Shown: positions 5,242 through 5,357 of the stretch, piece by piece
How positions within the stretch are numbered: the first letter of the stretch is position 1
How the letters are laid out: every line of letters begins with the position of its first letter
DNA from: Tepidimonas sp. UBA997
Lineage (GTDB): Bacteria; Pseudomonadota; Gammaproteobacteria; Burkholderiales; Burkholderiaceae_C
Direction: 5' to 3'
NCBI GenBank assembly: GCA_002291945.1
Contig: DBAZ01000031.1
Span: 1 to 5,357 of the forward strand
Length of the DNA stretch: 5,357 nucleotides
Notes under the pieces: generated by a model
Database searches by the model: none
The model's input: the letters and a program-made list of their open reading frames with translations, nothing else
Told to the model about the DNA's origin: nothing
Made by a program: the position numbers and the translations under genes

Positions 5242-5357
5242 ATGGCACGCTTTCAACAAATCTACCGCGACAAAGTCGCACCGGCTCTCAAAGAGCAGTT
5301 TGGCTTCCAGTCCGTCATGGAAGTGCCGCGCATCACCAAGATCACCCTGAACATGGG
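5242..5357 (+). CDS. rplE: Ribosomal protein uL5 (L5), 5' part only
   Basis: The first 38 codons of rplE are present before the window ends. The product binds 5S rRNA in the central protuberance of the large subunit. MARFQQIYRDKVAPALKEQF is the family N-terminus, and the characteristic EVPRITKITLNMG closes the visible part. The ATG at 5242 gives the usual MAR start and has AAGGTGG (5228-5234) 7 nt upstream. An in-frame ATG at 5236 overlaps the rplX stop as ATGA and would add only Met-Asn; it cannot be excluded. Gene order rplN-rplX-rplE matches the spc operon, so rpsN and rpsH are expected beyond the window. Confidence 0.95.
   Translation, partial: MARFQQIYRDKVAPALKEQFGFQSVMEVPRITKITLNM

Overview
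This is a GC-rich, densely packed housekeeping segment. It most likely comes from a betaproteobacterium of the order Burkholderiales, and Comamonadaceae-like is my best guess. That guess rests on the protein sequences of OxyR, UbiA, L14, L24 and L5, on the high GC at third codon positions, and on the oxyR-ubiA / proC arrangement. It is an inference from recall, not a database match. I see no mobile element, CRISPR array, tRNA, rRNA or sign of recent transfer, and no undescribed multi-gene system.

Layout. Positions 1-78 hold the 3' end of an unidentified plus-strand gene. A peroxide-sensing LysR regulator, oxyR (123-1097), follows. Its stop overlaps the start of ubiA (1094-1978, 4-hydroxybenzoate polyprenyltransferase of ubiquinone synthesis) by four bases (ATGA). 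ubiA converges on proC (1991-2839, minus strand, pyrroline-5-carboxylate reductase) with only 12 bp between the stop codons. proC lies downstream of glpK (2836-4335, minus strand, glycerol kinase), again with an ATGA overlap, so glpK-proC looks like one translationally coupled minus-strand unit.

Positions 4336-4540 form a divergent regulatory region. It carries a near-consensus sigma-70 promoter (TTGACA-17 bp-GATAAT) firing rightward into rplN (L14, 4541-4909), rplX (L24, 4919-5239) and the start of rplE (L5, 5242 to the window end). This is the order of the start of the spc ribosomal protein operon. The rplN leader is about 130 nt long and has an unexpected feature. Its first ~25 nt form a perfect-looking intrinsic terminator (8-bp stem, 4-nt loop, five Ts), with an overlapping alternative hairpin that would disrupt it. 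Two further hairpins lie before the start codon.

Functionally the window joins three unrelated themes: oxidative stress sensing plus quinone synthesis, glycerol phosphorylation plus proline synthesis, and ribosome assembly. The points most worth a second look are the attenuator-like rplN leader, the lack of a Shine-Dalgarno sequence and possible leaderless start of glpK, and the missing fructose-1,6-bisphosphate-binding arginine in GlpK.
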